Assembly (NCBI RefSeq): GCF_031877795.1
Contig: NC_133939.1
Location: forward strand, 10,831,698 to 10,895,697
From: Strix aluco
Taxonomy: Eukaryota > Chordata > Aves > Strigiformes > Strigidae
Reading direction: 5' to 3'
Length of the DNA: 64,000 bases
Shown here: positions 1 through 12,530 of the stretch, piece by piece
Layout: the number at the start of each line of letters is the position of its first letter
Numbering within the stretch: position 1 is the stretch's first letter
Notes under the pieces: generated by a model
Told to the model about the DNA's origin: nothing
What the model saw: the letters and a program-made list of their open reading frames with translations, nothing else
Database searches by the model: none
Program-made: the position numbers and the translations under genes

Positions 1-1236
1 GCTTTTGCCAGCATAACAGTGTCTGCTGAGGTTCTAAGTTTTCTATGCTGAGAAAAGCTCCATACAAACACAATGTAAGATATCCCTAGGGCTGTAAATT
101 GTTTCAATCCCAGAATGATACACAAAATAAAGTGGCAAATGCACTTTTTTGATGGTATAAAGAGAGTCCAGACTATGCCTGTTTGCCTGTTCAGGCATGT
201 CAGTATTGCTAAAAAACATCGAAGGCGTTTGAAACTATTTTCAAATACCACAGTCTGAACCTTTGCCACAGCTAGATCATTGCAGGAACTGAACGAGGAC
301 TCAGACTAAGGAAAAAAAACCTGTGTCTCAGTTGCAAACTGCAAATGCTTTGTCACTTATTTGCATACATAAATATAGAGCAGAGCATATGGGTGCCACC
401 CTAATATAAATGTTGCTTATAAATTATAATAACATAATGATTTCCATATATAATGTCCATATATAAGCACTGAAGAGTTTCTTCCCAAATTCCCAGGCCT
501 GCCCCTACCAGCCAAGCTGGGCTCTTTCCTCCTCATGCAAATACTGTATGAAAAGTGTGTGAGCAGAGCAGGGAGATGCAGTAGAAAGATTCCCCAGGCC
601 AGACTGGAACTTCACTAACATCTGTGACAACCCCTGGTTTTATGCCTGTAAAGCCATCTTCTTTGCTATTTAGCTGAAGATGCACACCATATAAGAGAAA
701 GCAGGACCTGCTGTTGGTTCTCTCTCTAGAGCTGATACAATTAACAAGGATGAGGACTTCAGAGAATTCATGGACAACTCAAATGAGGGAAGTCATCAGA
801 TGTGGGAAAAGACTTATTTTTCTAGTAGAATAGGAAGAAAGCAGGCTTTCAAAAATCAGAATGGCATAAGCTTGTGGAGAAAAAGGAGGGAGCCAAAGCT
901 GACATTACTGCTGTGTCAGGTATTGTGCTTCTCTCTAATTATCAGAGAAATTGTTATCATCAAGTGCCATCAATCATATTTATGCATTGATATTTCTAGA
1001 TGAGCGAGATGCCCCTCTTTCTGGACAGTATAAAAATCGGATTATACCTTCACAGTAATATAAATATCTAAGAAGGCATTTCCCAAAGAGCAGATGGATG
1101 ACTAAAACCTAACAAAATCATTTATTAAAACAAAGCTCCATCAAAAGCATCAGATTCACCCAAGGTTCCTATTAGAGATTCTCCTGTGGCTATCACAGTT
1201 TTAGGATTTAGGGACTTGCATTCTGATATGGAACTC

Positions 1237-1264
1237 AAGAAGAAAAAGAAAAAAAAAAAAAAAA
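1237..1264. repeat. A-rich low-complexity tract
   Basis: Run of A interrupted by single G residues, ending in about 15 consecutive A. It could be simple low-complexity sequence or the eroded tail of an old retroposed copy. No recognisable element body or target-site duplication is seen beside it. Confidence 0.8.
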
Positions 1265-2673
1265 TCACATCACTTTGTGAGCAACTCTGAAACCAAATCC
1301 TTTGAGTACTGCCCATCGTTTGAACTCTCTTACCACATAGTTCTTCAGCAAATAGCCTTTGTTACTGAAGTCACAGTTAGAGTGTTCCTATTTGTCATTT
1401 ACACTTCATAGATATAAAGATGTATAGATAAAAATCCGTTAGTACTGTATGGCACCCAACCACCATTCACTGGCAGTAATTAAATCCTGCTGTAAAACTG
1501 CTACAAATATTTCTCAAAAGCAGGAACAGATGTTTTTTTGCAACCAAGCAATGACGAAAATCTGACAAGACCCATAAACCAAAGACATGGGCACTTCAGA
1601 GAAAACTTCCTCTATGATTTTACTACCATGCTGTCTCAATTTGCCAGCAATATAACAGAGATAAAACATGACCATTTTCTGGTATTATTATTCTTGTCTT
1701 TAGTAACACAGTAAGTGTCAAGGGAACTGTAGAGTAAAAAAAATAATAATCATAATAATGAGGCACAAGGCTTACAAATTTACTTTTCTGTTTCCAAACC
1801 ATAATAAATTAGCACAATCATTTAGACTTAGTTACGATTCACAAATCATATCCTCATGTGGCTTTTATGAACTATGATTGTCTAATTAATATTGGTACTT
1901 ATAAACATCTCCTGGTTATTCAGTATTACCATTTTTTTTGGTAGGTATTGAAATTCAGTTACAGCACATGAGATGTTCTAAGCAGTGCCCAAACTGTGAG
2001 ACAGTTAAATCCATTCAAGTTGTAGTGAGCAGGGTATATTTTGCATTTTCCTGGTTTAGGCCTGCTGCAAAGAGAACCTTAGTCTTTCCTTCAAAGCATG
2101 TCACTAAGCCACCCTGAAGAATTGCTTTACGATAAAACAAACCTCCCCTCCAGTTCCAGAGTGTGTATATTCACCACGGAGTTGTCATGATAGCTTGTCA
2201 GTACTGTGAGATGAAGAGAGCTATTTGATCTGCAGGGACGTAAATTGATAGCAGAGATACCATGTTCAATCAAGAGTCAGGTAGCGACTGGAAAGCAAAA
2301 TTCTCAATCAAGCTGGCTTTAATCCAGTGAAATGCAGTTTAAACAAAGAGGGAGAAGACAGAGACCAGATTTCCAAGAATGCTCAGCACCCCCAACTGGG
2401 ATAATATTTTTAAAGAAAAGGCTCAGATCTGAGATAGGCACCTGTAAAAACAAAGGATTCTGCTCGGTGTCAAGAATTTATGAAAACTGGGCCACTTGGA
2501 CTAAATGTCGTAACAGCAGCTAGAAAATCTGACACATAAATTACCCAGAAAATATAGTGCCTGCATAGGTTCCTTGCTGAAAAGCACGATGACACCAGCT
2601 ACCACTTATTTAAACTAGTGCATTTCATTATGTCAGGGCAATTGCTACCCTGGTACATATCTTATTAGCACTT

Positions 2674-2812
2674 ATTTATTATCAATGTTAAGGAGGTTAA
2701 CTGCACTGTTATTTCCTCTGCTACTGGGCTTTATTGCATGTCTGAGGCACAGCGTTCTGACTAAGCTCAGGCAGCAAAGGAAATAACAGAGGCCGTGACT
2801 TAACAATAAATA
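2674..2812. repeat. Long imperfect inverted repeat (about 140 bp)
   Basis: A 17-base left arm at 2706-2722 (CTGTTATTTCCTCTGCT) pairs with 2773-2789 with one mismatch across a 50-base loop. Similarity continues outward with gaps, including ATTTATT at 2674-2680 matched near 2804-2812, and inward with mismatches. The whole segment could fold as one long hairpin on either strand. It may be a decayed palindromic (MITE-like) element or a structured RNA. I do not recognise a family. Confidence 0.6.
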
Positions 2813-4642
2813 TCCTCTAAAGGAATATAGCAATCAGGTAGGGAAAAACAAAGCAAATTTCTTCTGATGAATATCGAGAGAAGAAACCTAAAGCACACAC
2901 TCTGATGAGAGCTAGATGAATAATGCACAAAGGTCATTTATCCAAGAAATTGAATCTTTTTTTCTGTTGCAAAATATCTGTAGAGAGTGTGATCTTCACT
3001 TGCTTGGCAAATTCCCAGTATTCTTTGATTTAACATTATGGGTTGATTCCTATCAGTAGCTGTGGAAAGTCATTTCTCATTGTACAAGTAACATTAATTA
3101 GTTGCTGCCTGGTCAGAAAAGTTGCCATGCACTACTGCTGATCTATCATTGCATGACCTCAAAACCCCTTCCACTACTGATACTCATAGTCAATTGGAGT
3201 ATTCACATGCTTAAAAGCTTTCCCATCACACCTTCAAACACTTGCCAATGTGATTACAAGGGATAGTGATATCAATAAGAGTCCATCTCTCAGAAGAAAA
3301 TCATCCAAAAAAAAAAAAAGGGTTGCATTAGTAGTAGCATTTTTGTTTTATTCATCCACTTAACAGGAGCTCTGGTACAAGAAAACAGTGTGACACTTAA
3401 GTTACCTGCACACAAGTAAAGGTACGTTAAATAGACCATAAAAAATTGAAAAAAAATAAGGAGAATAGCTACAATGTTAATCAAGCAGTAAACCAACAGC
3501 TGAAATTCTGTGCATTTCCAAACAGTTAATGGTGAGTGTTACCTTTTTAATTCCTTTCCGTATTGATAAAATTAGATTAAATCACATAGATTTTTGCAAA
3601 AAAATAGTCTTAAACAGATAGGAAAGCACAGACTCATCATTTCACAGAATAAGCCACTTGTTTATTACACAAAATGATGCTTGCAGTCTCAAGTAATTTA
3701 CATGATCATGGTTGGTCTGCACACACAAACAGCAATCCCTTCCCCACTCACTGTAGTCCCTGCAATATGTGAGTCAGGCCTAGTGTTTCTTAAGGGAGAG
3801 AAAAGTCCCAGTTCTAAACAGGAGAAAGATTTGATGCATGATATGAGAAAAACAGCTTGCAGCTTTCTGTGTTTGCTGAGACAGAAGTGAATATGCAACA
3901 CACAGATCAAGCAAACATACAACACACGGATGGGGAATCAGAGCAGCACCTTAGTTGCTGCATGCGGTTTCTGGCTAAACGGACATTTTCCTTTACAATT
4001 ATATTGGGAACACTGAAGCCCAAAGCGCATATCAGCCAGCAGTTCATACAATGACTACTTTAGCTGTTGATTTTTACCTAACATAACATTTGGGAATATA
4101 TTTGTTGGATTTACTGTTACATACTCAGAAAACACTTCACTTCTCTCAGCTTTCGATTCCCTCAAATACACGCGCACGTATACCCATGGATACGTTTTAT
4201 ATGCATGTCTGTAAAATAGCTCTTCATTTTCAACACTGATCTCATCAAATCCTAGGAGCAATATAAACAGGAGTAAGTTCCCCCATCCTGAGGAGAGGCA
4301 CCCACTGCTGGGGAAGACCTGGTGCCCCAGTGGAGGCAGACCCAGAGGGGTATCAGGGTTCAGTGCTCCTCCACGGCAACCCATGCACCCACTAAGCAAA
4401 AATAACTGAAATAGAGGAAAGAAAGCATCCCCTTTACCTTCTGTTAGTACCCAACCACTTTGCTGAATGCCATTTGCTCCTGTGGTTTGTTTTGCTATAG
4501 GGCTGCCACAAGCTTTCCACAAGTTGTGTTAGATTTGTGGCATTAATACAACCTCCCAAACAGCCATTATTGTTTCCAAAAATAAGGAAAAAAAGAAATT
4601 ACTAGGCTTGGAGAAAAAAAAGGATGCCTTGAGCAAATGAAA

Positions 4643-5730
4643 TCACCATTTACCTTTCCTTTGTGTTTCACAGAGCGTGGACAGACCTTTCCGAAAGGGC
4701 GGGCAGTGGGTTTTGGCGGGAAGCACCCTCCTGCCTCCCAACAGCTTTTTCACAAAAGCACTCACTGTGCTTGTTAACACCAAACCAAAGACATTCACCC
4801 ACCAGTAGTTAAAATACAGCTCACAAAAGAACATGGTGCTGCAGGAGGCACTGCGTCCCCTCACCACTGGGCTGGGCCCGCAGTGTGTTGCTGCGCCTCA
4901 GGCGTGGGCCAGCAGCCATGGCCGGCCTGGGCAGCCCTGCCAAGGGCACCCACCATCACCTTTCTGACTGGAAACTTTCCACCTTCAGCTTTGTTTATTT
5001 GGGGTAGAAAAAATTTCTCTCCGTTCCACCAAATTCTCCTGCTTTTTCCTGTCAAATCAGTCTTCCCATCACTGCCTGTCATGGCGCAGCCAGTGTTGCC
5101 CTGGCAGGGTGAGGCTGCTGTGGGGCCGCTGGGCTTGAGGGCAGCAGCTGCCAGGCTCAGGGGAGTTCCTGGGCACTGCGGCAGGGTCCCCAGCTTGGCT
5201 CCCCAGGATGGGACACCCTGCACAGGCCAACGCCACCGCCCCAACCCTGTGGAAACTTTCCTGAATCTGCGGCTCACTTCTACTCAAAGGATTGGGTTAA
5301 AGGAGGGAGCGGACAGGAGCTGCAGCTGTGGGGGTTGCGGAGGGAGGAAGGGTTGCCAGGGCTCAGTCCCCTATGCCCGCTTCCTAGGGGCTTCCAGGCA
5401 GCGTTGGTGGGGACAGCTACGGCTGCACACATTTGCTCATTTACTCCCAAGCAGGTTTCTGTCACTTTTCCTCTCATTGTTCCTTCCCTTGTAAAAGCCT
5501 CTGCTCCACTTTGCTCTCTTTCCTTGGCACACCTCTTAAAAGAGTACTGTGTTTGTACCTTCTGCTCTTCTCCCCTCCAGATGCCTCTTTTCTTTGCCCT
5601 TTTCCATTTGGCATCTGCAAGGCTGGCTGACTCAATGTTTCACCGACAGCCAGGTTACCACCTGCATTGCAGACATTGCTACTGCTTTTGCTCTTTCATC
5701 TGCATAAGTCAGAGGTGGTAGAAACAAAAT
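4643..5730. other. GC-richer intergenic island without a recognised gene
   Basis: Around 4861-5500 the sequence is clearly richer in G and C than its surroundings and several frames stay open at once, up to 203 codons on + (4883-5494) and 138 on - (4861-5277). None of the translations resembles a known domain. They are rich in Gly, Pro, Ala, Arg, Ser and Cys, as expected when GC-rich DNA lacks stop codons, and several overlapping frames are open on both strands. I treat it as non-coding. Confidence 0.55.
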
Positions 5731-8700
5731 ATATTGCACAGATCATTTAAACAATCCCTCCGGGAAAGATTAAGATTGCTGTCTATTGCAGGTTTATTGG
5801 TTCTTTAATTAATACCTATAGGATCAATTTTTAAGAATCCCCCACAACCTCACTTGGGATGTTATTTGAAAGGCTAAAGGCAGTCCAGAATATTTTTCCC
5901 TAATATTTAAATTAGTTTTTTCTTTTTATGTTCATTCTACTGCTCCTAATTATATCATGGCTTCTATGGTGTGACTGAATCCTTCCTTTTCGTCAATATA
6001 CATCAATTACCTTATTTTGCTCCTTAGCTGGTATCCTGCTAAGCATGTAATATTTACCAGAATGTCTTATGTTTACCTCTATACAGCAGTCCTTCCAGTT
6101 CACTTTATTTCTCTGTTATCAGTCTTTTTCAGGTCACTGATAACTTTACAAGATATCCCAAACACAAGTACATGAGGATGAATGCGAAGATATCAAGGTC
6201 CCAAGATACCACTATGAAAGACTGAGGGCAGCTACTCTGGGGAAAGATAGATGGCATTAAAAACCCAAGGAGTTAAAGCAAGATCCAATCTATAGTTTAT
6301 TTGCTCCAGGACACATTCCACTGAATACAGCCCCAAACTGTGTTAGCCTTTCTTTCTGTTATATCATATTGTAGATCAAAGTTAATTTTATGAAAACAAT
6401 CAATCGCAAGTCTTTTTACTACATCATTTCTTGCTATATCCCTCCCAGGTTGGAGCATGCTGTAGATAGGTTTTGTTCTCATATATATTAGTTTGCATTT
6501 TTCCACAATGAATTTCATTTTATTTTCAGCTCCGGAGTCTTATCTACCAGTGGAATTAATAATTTTCACTACATAAATCAGATTTTTTTTCCGTAGGCAA
6601 AAGTGGAGTGGGGTGGATAATGCAAAAACAGGAAAAGAAGATCTCGTAAGAAAAGAAAAAGAAATCTCATAAGAACATTCATTCAGATTTAAACACAAAT
6701 TGCTCCAGTTATATTGGCATCCATGATACCTTTGTTTTCTACAAATACGATTGAATTTGAGTTTTATACGATTTTCTCTTAATGCTTAGGAAAGCAAATC
6801 TTAATTTCTATAACATGATCATTCACAAAGGGATCTGATTAGAAGGCTTATGTTCATCTAGTTAAGAAGTAAAAAATAATAACCGTACACTTTGTGGCAA
6901 TCTGTGCTGTAGACCCATGCAGAACAGCATGGAAGTCAATTCCCTTCACTGCAGGACTGATATACAAAGTGAACAAACAGCCTGATAGGACTGCTGAGCA
7001 TGGAAATAGTTAACTGAAGTGCAAACAAAATTCATTAAACGTTAAATCATTTTAAAATATGAATGAGCTTTAAAAATAATCAGAGACTATATCCAAACAC
7101 TGTGAAAGAAAAAAAAAAAAGACGTTGGAAAGATACTATTCCTGGAGATTTCAAAATTTTCTTCTGTGGGACGTTAAGTTGGGCTACACAGTGTTAGACA
7201 ACAATCATATGAGAAAACTTGTGAGTTATGAAAGGATAAGACTGGGGAATAATAATCTGATCTACTTCATTTGTATGAGAAACATGAGGAGAAATAGATG
7301 GGAGGAAAGTCCTTCTGGAAGTCTGGACAAGCAGTCCCACAGGGAGATTTCTAACCAAAGGAGATGCCCAGTCAAGCCCCATCATGCCAAGGAGCACAAA
7401 GATGTTCAGCAGTTTGATCTCCCTGACATTGCAGGGATGCTGCAGTTTCCTCCCTTTGACCTTGCTTCCTGCCTGGAACATAAGAGCAGGGGTGAACCCT
7501 GCTCTGGATTAAAGCAGCTCAAATTTATGTCTAGATGCAGGGCCCAGATTTCCAAATGTCTTCTCTTCAGGATGCCTGTGTTCCGCTTACCTCAACAAGC
7601 TGGTGGACTTCATAGCTTGCTTTCTGGGGACAGCTGCTCTGCAGCAGTTGAAATCCTGTTTTAAAGTAACAACTCTTTCTGGAATAATGCAATAGAAAAA
7701 CAAATTTGGAATCAAATTGTTCTGTCAGATTCAAGGCTTTCCTTCCAACAGAAGCAGCCCAGCTGCATCCCGAGTCCCAGTGTACGGATAGTGCGATCAC
7801 GTTGCCATTGTTCTCCTTCCCTGTTAAAAATGGACACTGGATACAGAAAACGTATCTCTCAAGCCATTATGGATACTATATGCTGTAATAGAATACTATT
7901 CCTGTAACATCTCAAAGGGGACATGAGATATCCCTTTCTTGCCATTCTTAGGTGACCTTTGTTAAATAATGTATGGGCAAATGGGTGGATTGCCATACAA
8001 GGGGGAAAAATATCTTTTTCTATGACCTCTAGTGTTACGTCAGTGAAACACTGGAAGATCTTATTTATTTGGGTGCTTTTTGAAAGTGCCTGAACACACC
8101 CCACCCAGGTTGAGAAAAGAATGAACCAGTGTCCTCTGGAAAAGAAGTTCCTGAACTGGGGTAATACTGGCTTTAATGGAGTTGTGCCTACGTTCAAGAT
8201 GTGTCCTGCAATTTTGTGTCTTGCCAGCCTAGCGGGAGTGCTTTGCATTGCCATACAGGTGATTCCAGGTTTTATTTTCATTTCCACTTCCCCATGTCAG
8301 ATGAAGGTGCCAAATCTGCTTAAAGATAGTAATCAAAACCACATTCTCACTCCCAACCACATTCTCAGCTCATTCAGCCTTCAAAGACCAGTGTACCCCA
8401 CTATGAGGTCAAATTGGCAGGCGCTCTAGGAAAAGGCCTGGCAGGATGAGAAACACCCTGCTCATAACAATCCAGAATCTGCCAGTTACTATAGCAAAAA
8501 GAAAAGCCCAGGAAAACTGAGGCAGCTTTCAACTCATTTAGGTACCTGCTTTGCTCTGTGCAATACAGAGCTGAGGAAATCCTTGCTTGGAAGCCCAATT
8601 GATAGCACATAGATTAATCACATGGGTGTGAAAGAAAATATCTTTAGCCGTGCTGTGCATTTCCCAGTGCAGACTTCATTCACTCTAATGCTGACAATCC

Positions 8701-9556
8701 GCTGATTTTTTTAAATTTTTAATTATGAACCAAAATCCCTTTTGTTATCAGTTATAAATATAACAAATAGTCTGCTGTTTAACTTCAAATTCCGTATCGC
8801 TCATGCAAGTTGTAAGTTTAGCCAGCTTAGTATCTCTGAAATAAAATATTTGCTGGCAGGAAAATGAAAGGTTATATCATATTAAATAAATATAGTGATA
8901 TGACTTGCTAGTGAAAATTCCAGCCAGATGACTAGTGTTAATCTTCTAATACCATTAAACAAATCCACAGTCATAAAGAGTTTCTCAGCCCATTTCAAAC
9001 AGTAAGAATGCAGGAGGAAAGATATCCTTGTGGTTAAGGAACAGGTTTGTCATTCTAAAGATCTGATTTCTGTTCCTGGCTTTGTCACATACAGTCTGGG
9101 TGACCTTTAATAAAAAAAACTACCTCTTGGTGTGCCTCAATTCCTACTCTGTAAACTGGGGATAATGAAACATTCCCTTTTTTATAAATAGACAAGAGTA
9201 TTTTTAGTAGAGAAACTGTAACTGATGTGTTTAAATAACACAAGGGGACCCTCAATGAAAGACTGAGATCTGACATCTTAATAGAACTAACCTGTGAAAA
9301 TAATAAGAAAGTTATCACTGTTTTCATCTGGGGAAGTTAGTAAGCTGCTAAATGACTTTTCTTTTATTTGATGCATTCCCAGATGTCAGTGTCTCAGGCA
9401 GACTGATCCATTCTGCAGCTGCAGTGCTCACTGCTGCCCTGCTCTGAGAATCAGCCTTCCTCCTCCTCCTCCTTTCCCTGCCCTCCCCTCAGGTCCTTTA
9501 CCTCTGTCTCCTTCTTATGTCTCCTTTGCTCTATTTTCAAGACTGTCAAGGCTACA

Positions 9557-9580
9557 AGAGGTTCTCATTTGAGAACCTCT
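9557..9580. repeat. Perfect 10-bp stem, 4-base loop inverted repeat
   Basis: AGAGGTTCTC at 9557-9566 is followed by ATTT and then its exact reverse complement at 9571-9580. It is a small hairpin or dyad, possibly chance, possibly a protein-binding dyad. No adjacent gene is known. Confidence 0.85.
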
Positions 9581-9768
9581 GACACACTCAGAAGTCATAA
9601 AAAGAGGATGTCTGCCTTCTGCAGAGAAGCAGATAATCTTTCATTTTTCTTAGGACAGCAGTTTTATAAGAACTTGCTTTAACTCACCTTGTCAGCTACT
9701 GGGATCAACAAATCTGTGAGAAGAAAATGCTGTTACCAAAAATATATTTGAAAATCTGACTGGCCTCC

Positions 9769-9783
9769 TTTTTTTTTTTTTTT
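9769..9783. repeat. Poly(T) tract, 15 bases
   Basis: Uninterrupted run of T. No retroposon body is recognised next to it. Confidence 0.9.
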
Positions 9784-11924
9784 ATTGGAGGAGGAACAGA
9801 AAAACTAGCCAAACCCTTTGCTTACTCGACAGACGTGCCATAGGAAAGAAAAAAAGTCTCCAAAAATGAAGCGCTGTTGAAAGGCGGTACAACACTCACA
9901 ACTACAGCGAGTGGCAATAGGCAGCATGCAGGAAAACAAGCTTGTCTTGAATTCATGAAGCGACAAACTGGTTTTTTATAATAATTATGAATCATCATAA
10001 ACTTCAAACTTCTAACTCATTATATATTATTAACTGCTAATTCAGCTCTTCTCTTTCTTGTCTTTTGTCTCTTGGGAGGAATGGGAAGGCGTTTCAGAGC
10101 TTCCTTGGAACCTATGCCTTATGGTTGATTACTTCAGTGCTATCCCCAGAAGCATCTAGTTACCATCTCAAACGGGGTTATTACTCTAATTTAGAACAGT
10201 ATGAACAATTCTGTTAACCCATCTATGCTGCAAAAAAATGTGTCTAGATAGTAACTGCACACACTGATAAGGAAGTTTTTATAGCAGAAATATGCTTTCA
10301 TATCTATTATTCTATTCTGAGCTTTTGAGGGTGGGGTAAAACTGTGGCTTTGTTATAGTCTTGAAATAGGAAATAAAATATTTACTAAACAAAGGCAAGC
10401 CTTCCTGGGAATACACATTGTTAGTCATCAAACCTCACCCTTGCTCCAGAGAATCAATGTCACAGAGCAGTTGAAGTTCTGTTTCAGTGAGAGCAAGGCA
10501 TTATCAGGTTCACAAGGCCTCCTATAGCCTCAGCAATGTCAACAATCTGTAGCATCCTCTAAGTAAGTAAAATGTACAAACACAATAAAAGCTATCATTT
10601 TTACTGATAGTGAATGCATTTTCTTTAGAGAATAACTACTTATAAGCTGAAGGTAAAGTCTGTAATTTTTGCATTTTAAAAAGCTCATCACAACAGTTAT
10701 GCTCACAAAAGACCATATCCTGCCAGTGAAATCAAGCAAGACTATTTTCCAGTAATTTCAGTGAAGGGAAAGCAAGACCCAAGACCCAGATCTTACATGA
10801 GTTTAAGCATCTAACCCCAAAAATGTTGAAATTCAAGTGAGGTTCTTAAAAACCATAGAGGCACCCAACCTGAAATGTTCATAGATCTAAAAAGACATGT
10901 TTCTGATGAGAGAAGCCATCTAGGTTCTTTCACTACCCATATTGCTTGGTAATGCTTTGATAACCTTAATTGTTCTTGATGCAGACCTGGTTAGAGATCT
11001 CTTAAAGGAGCTGGAAAGAGCCTATGGACTTGATTTCTTTGGATCTTGAGTAAAAGCATATAGCCTTTGCAAACAGCCTATTTAGAAAAAGTTACTAAGT
11101 TTAATTACAAGTTCTTATCCTGTCTTTTTAAAAAGATCAGCAACATAAAGTACTCAAGCCTCCAACCAAAAAATAAAATCAAAAGCCCCACAAAGCCTCT
11201 TTAGTTCCCAAAGGCTATTTTGCAAAGTAAGACATGAAAATGCAGAAAATTATTTGGAGTAAGGAATATAAACTTTTAAATTGCAACTAGGGCAATGTTG
11301 TTTGGGCCAATGGCATGAGCATGGCCATCTATCTACAGATCAGGGAATGAAAAGCTATTTTACAGGCTACTGGACAGGTAATTTCTGTTACATCAACTCA
11401 AAGATCAACCTTTATCTTTCTTATGGTATTCATTATTCTGTTCAGATAGTTCATAATACAGTCCAAACAGCAAAAAGATTAGCTGTAAGAAAGCATTACT
11501 TGTTTAAAAATGTTAGAACAATTACTTCTTCATTTCAAAATCTGTATGTATTTATCTGAATCTAAATATATACCTGAGACAAAGTAGCTCAAATAGTATG
11601 CAACAAAATGCTATGCTTCTATTAAAGCTAGGTGAAAACAGAGAGGAAATGAAGCTAGCTTATCTCATTATCAGTGTGTGCTTCAACTGTATCGGGTCAC
11701 AGCCTTGCCCACCTGTACCAACACTTCTGTAATTGATTCCTACAAGTCCTCATATGCTATGGCTTCCAGTTCCATTTAAATGCAGATGTAGACTAATGGA
11801 AGGGCTGCGCATTTTTGAACAGAAACTCGGGGAACATATTACTTGCCTATTCAGTGATCTGAATGCTTTTATTCTTTTCCTTAACAGCCTTTATTTTGTT
11901 GTGTGTACTTTTTTTTTAATTTAA

Positions 11925-12530
11925 ACAACATGGGGTTTTTTCCACGCTCTGTTAAAAGAGGAAGGGGGAAAAGAGCTAATTATATCTGAAGTGTAACCAT
12001 GGCCCTATTAAATAGGTAGCAGTTATGGGCTATTGATCGCAGTTCACAGGAAAAGCTTGTCATGTAGTGTCAAGAGGTTAATGTAATTACAAGAGCGGGC
12101 AGCAGGATCAGCTGTGTCCTCGAATAGGCGAATAACTAAAAGCTGCTTTAGAGACACATAATGTTGTCAAAGCATAAATAATTCATCCCAGCATTCGAGA
12201 AGAAATTACTGCTCCGTTCCAGAGTATTATTCAGCCATTAAAATCCTGCCCTTGTAAAGTCTTTTGATGTAGTCATATTTTCAGTTCTAAGAGCAGTTTT
12301 GGAGCATTCAGCTTTTATTAAGCCTTATATTGTGCAGTTTTCAAAGTATTAAAAAGGATATGAAATAGACTTACAATTTGTTTAATAACTGCATTGCGAT
12401 TCAGATAAGAGGGAGAGCGCTGTGTGGATTTATGGAGTGCCTGTGCAGCGTAAAGAGGAAGCTGTGGCGTGATGCGATGGAATTTTTAACTCCCCTAAGG
12501 TGGCCAGAATGAAATGGGCTTCAGCTATTT
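11925..12530. promoter_or_regulatory. Candidate conserved non-coding (enhancer-like) block
   Basis: About 600 bp of mixed-composition, low-repeat sequence dense in homeodomain-type cores (CTAATTAT near 11976, TGTAATTACA near 12081, several ATTA and TAAT cores) and CAGCTG near 12110. It has no coding potential. The texture resembles vertebrate developmental enhancers, and the flanks of EPHA4 are known as regulatory gene deserts. This is inference from texture only; an alignment would be needed. Confidence 0.25.

Larger units (their letters stand above)
1..4642. other. Intergenic DNA downstream of EPHA4
   Basis: AT-rich non-coding DNA. I see no frame with recognisable protein similarity and no exon-like frame flanked by credible splice sites. 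It holds an A-rich tract at 1237-1264 and a long imperfect inverted repeat at 2674-2812 (listed separately). The gene that would follow EPHA4 on this side is not reached. Confidence 0.7.
5731..11900. other. Intergenic DNA, no gene seen
   Basis: AT-rich sequence with only chance frames. It contains a short perfect hairpin at 9557-9580, a pyrimidine-rich stretch at about 9455-9520 and a 15-T run at 9769-9783. Frames such as 7125-7664 (+) show no recognisable protein family and no start or splice context that would support a gene. Confidence 0.65.

Noticed and set aside
4055..4522. 155-codon frame on -
   Set aside because: No recognisable family and no supporting splice or promoter signals; likely chance.
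4883..5494. 203-codon open frame on +
   Set aside because: Overlaps open frames on the opposite strand, is GC-composition driven and has no domain resemblance, signal or splice context.
7125..7664. 179-codon frame on +
   Set aside because: No domain resemblance and it starts in A-rich intergenic DNA; treated as chance.
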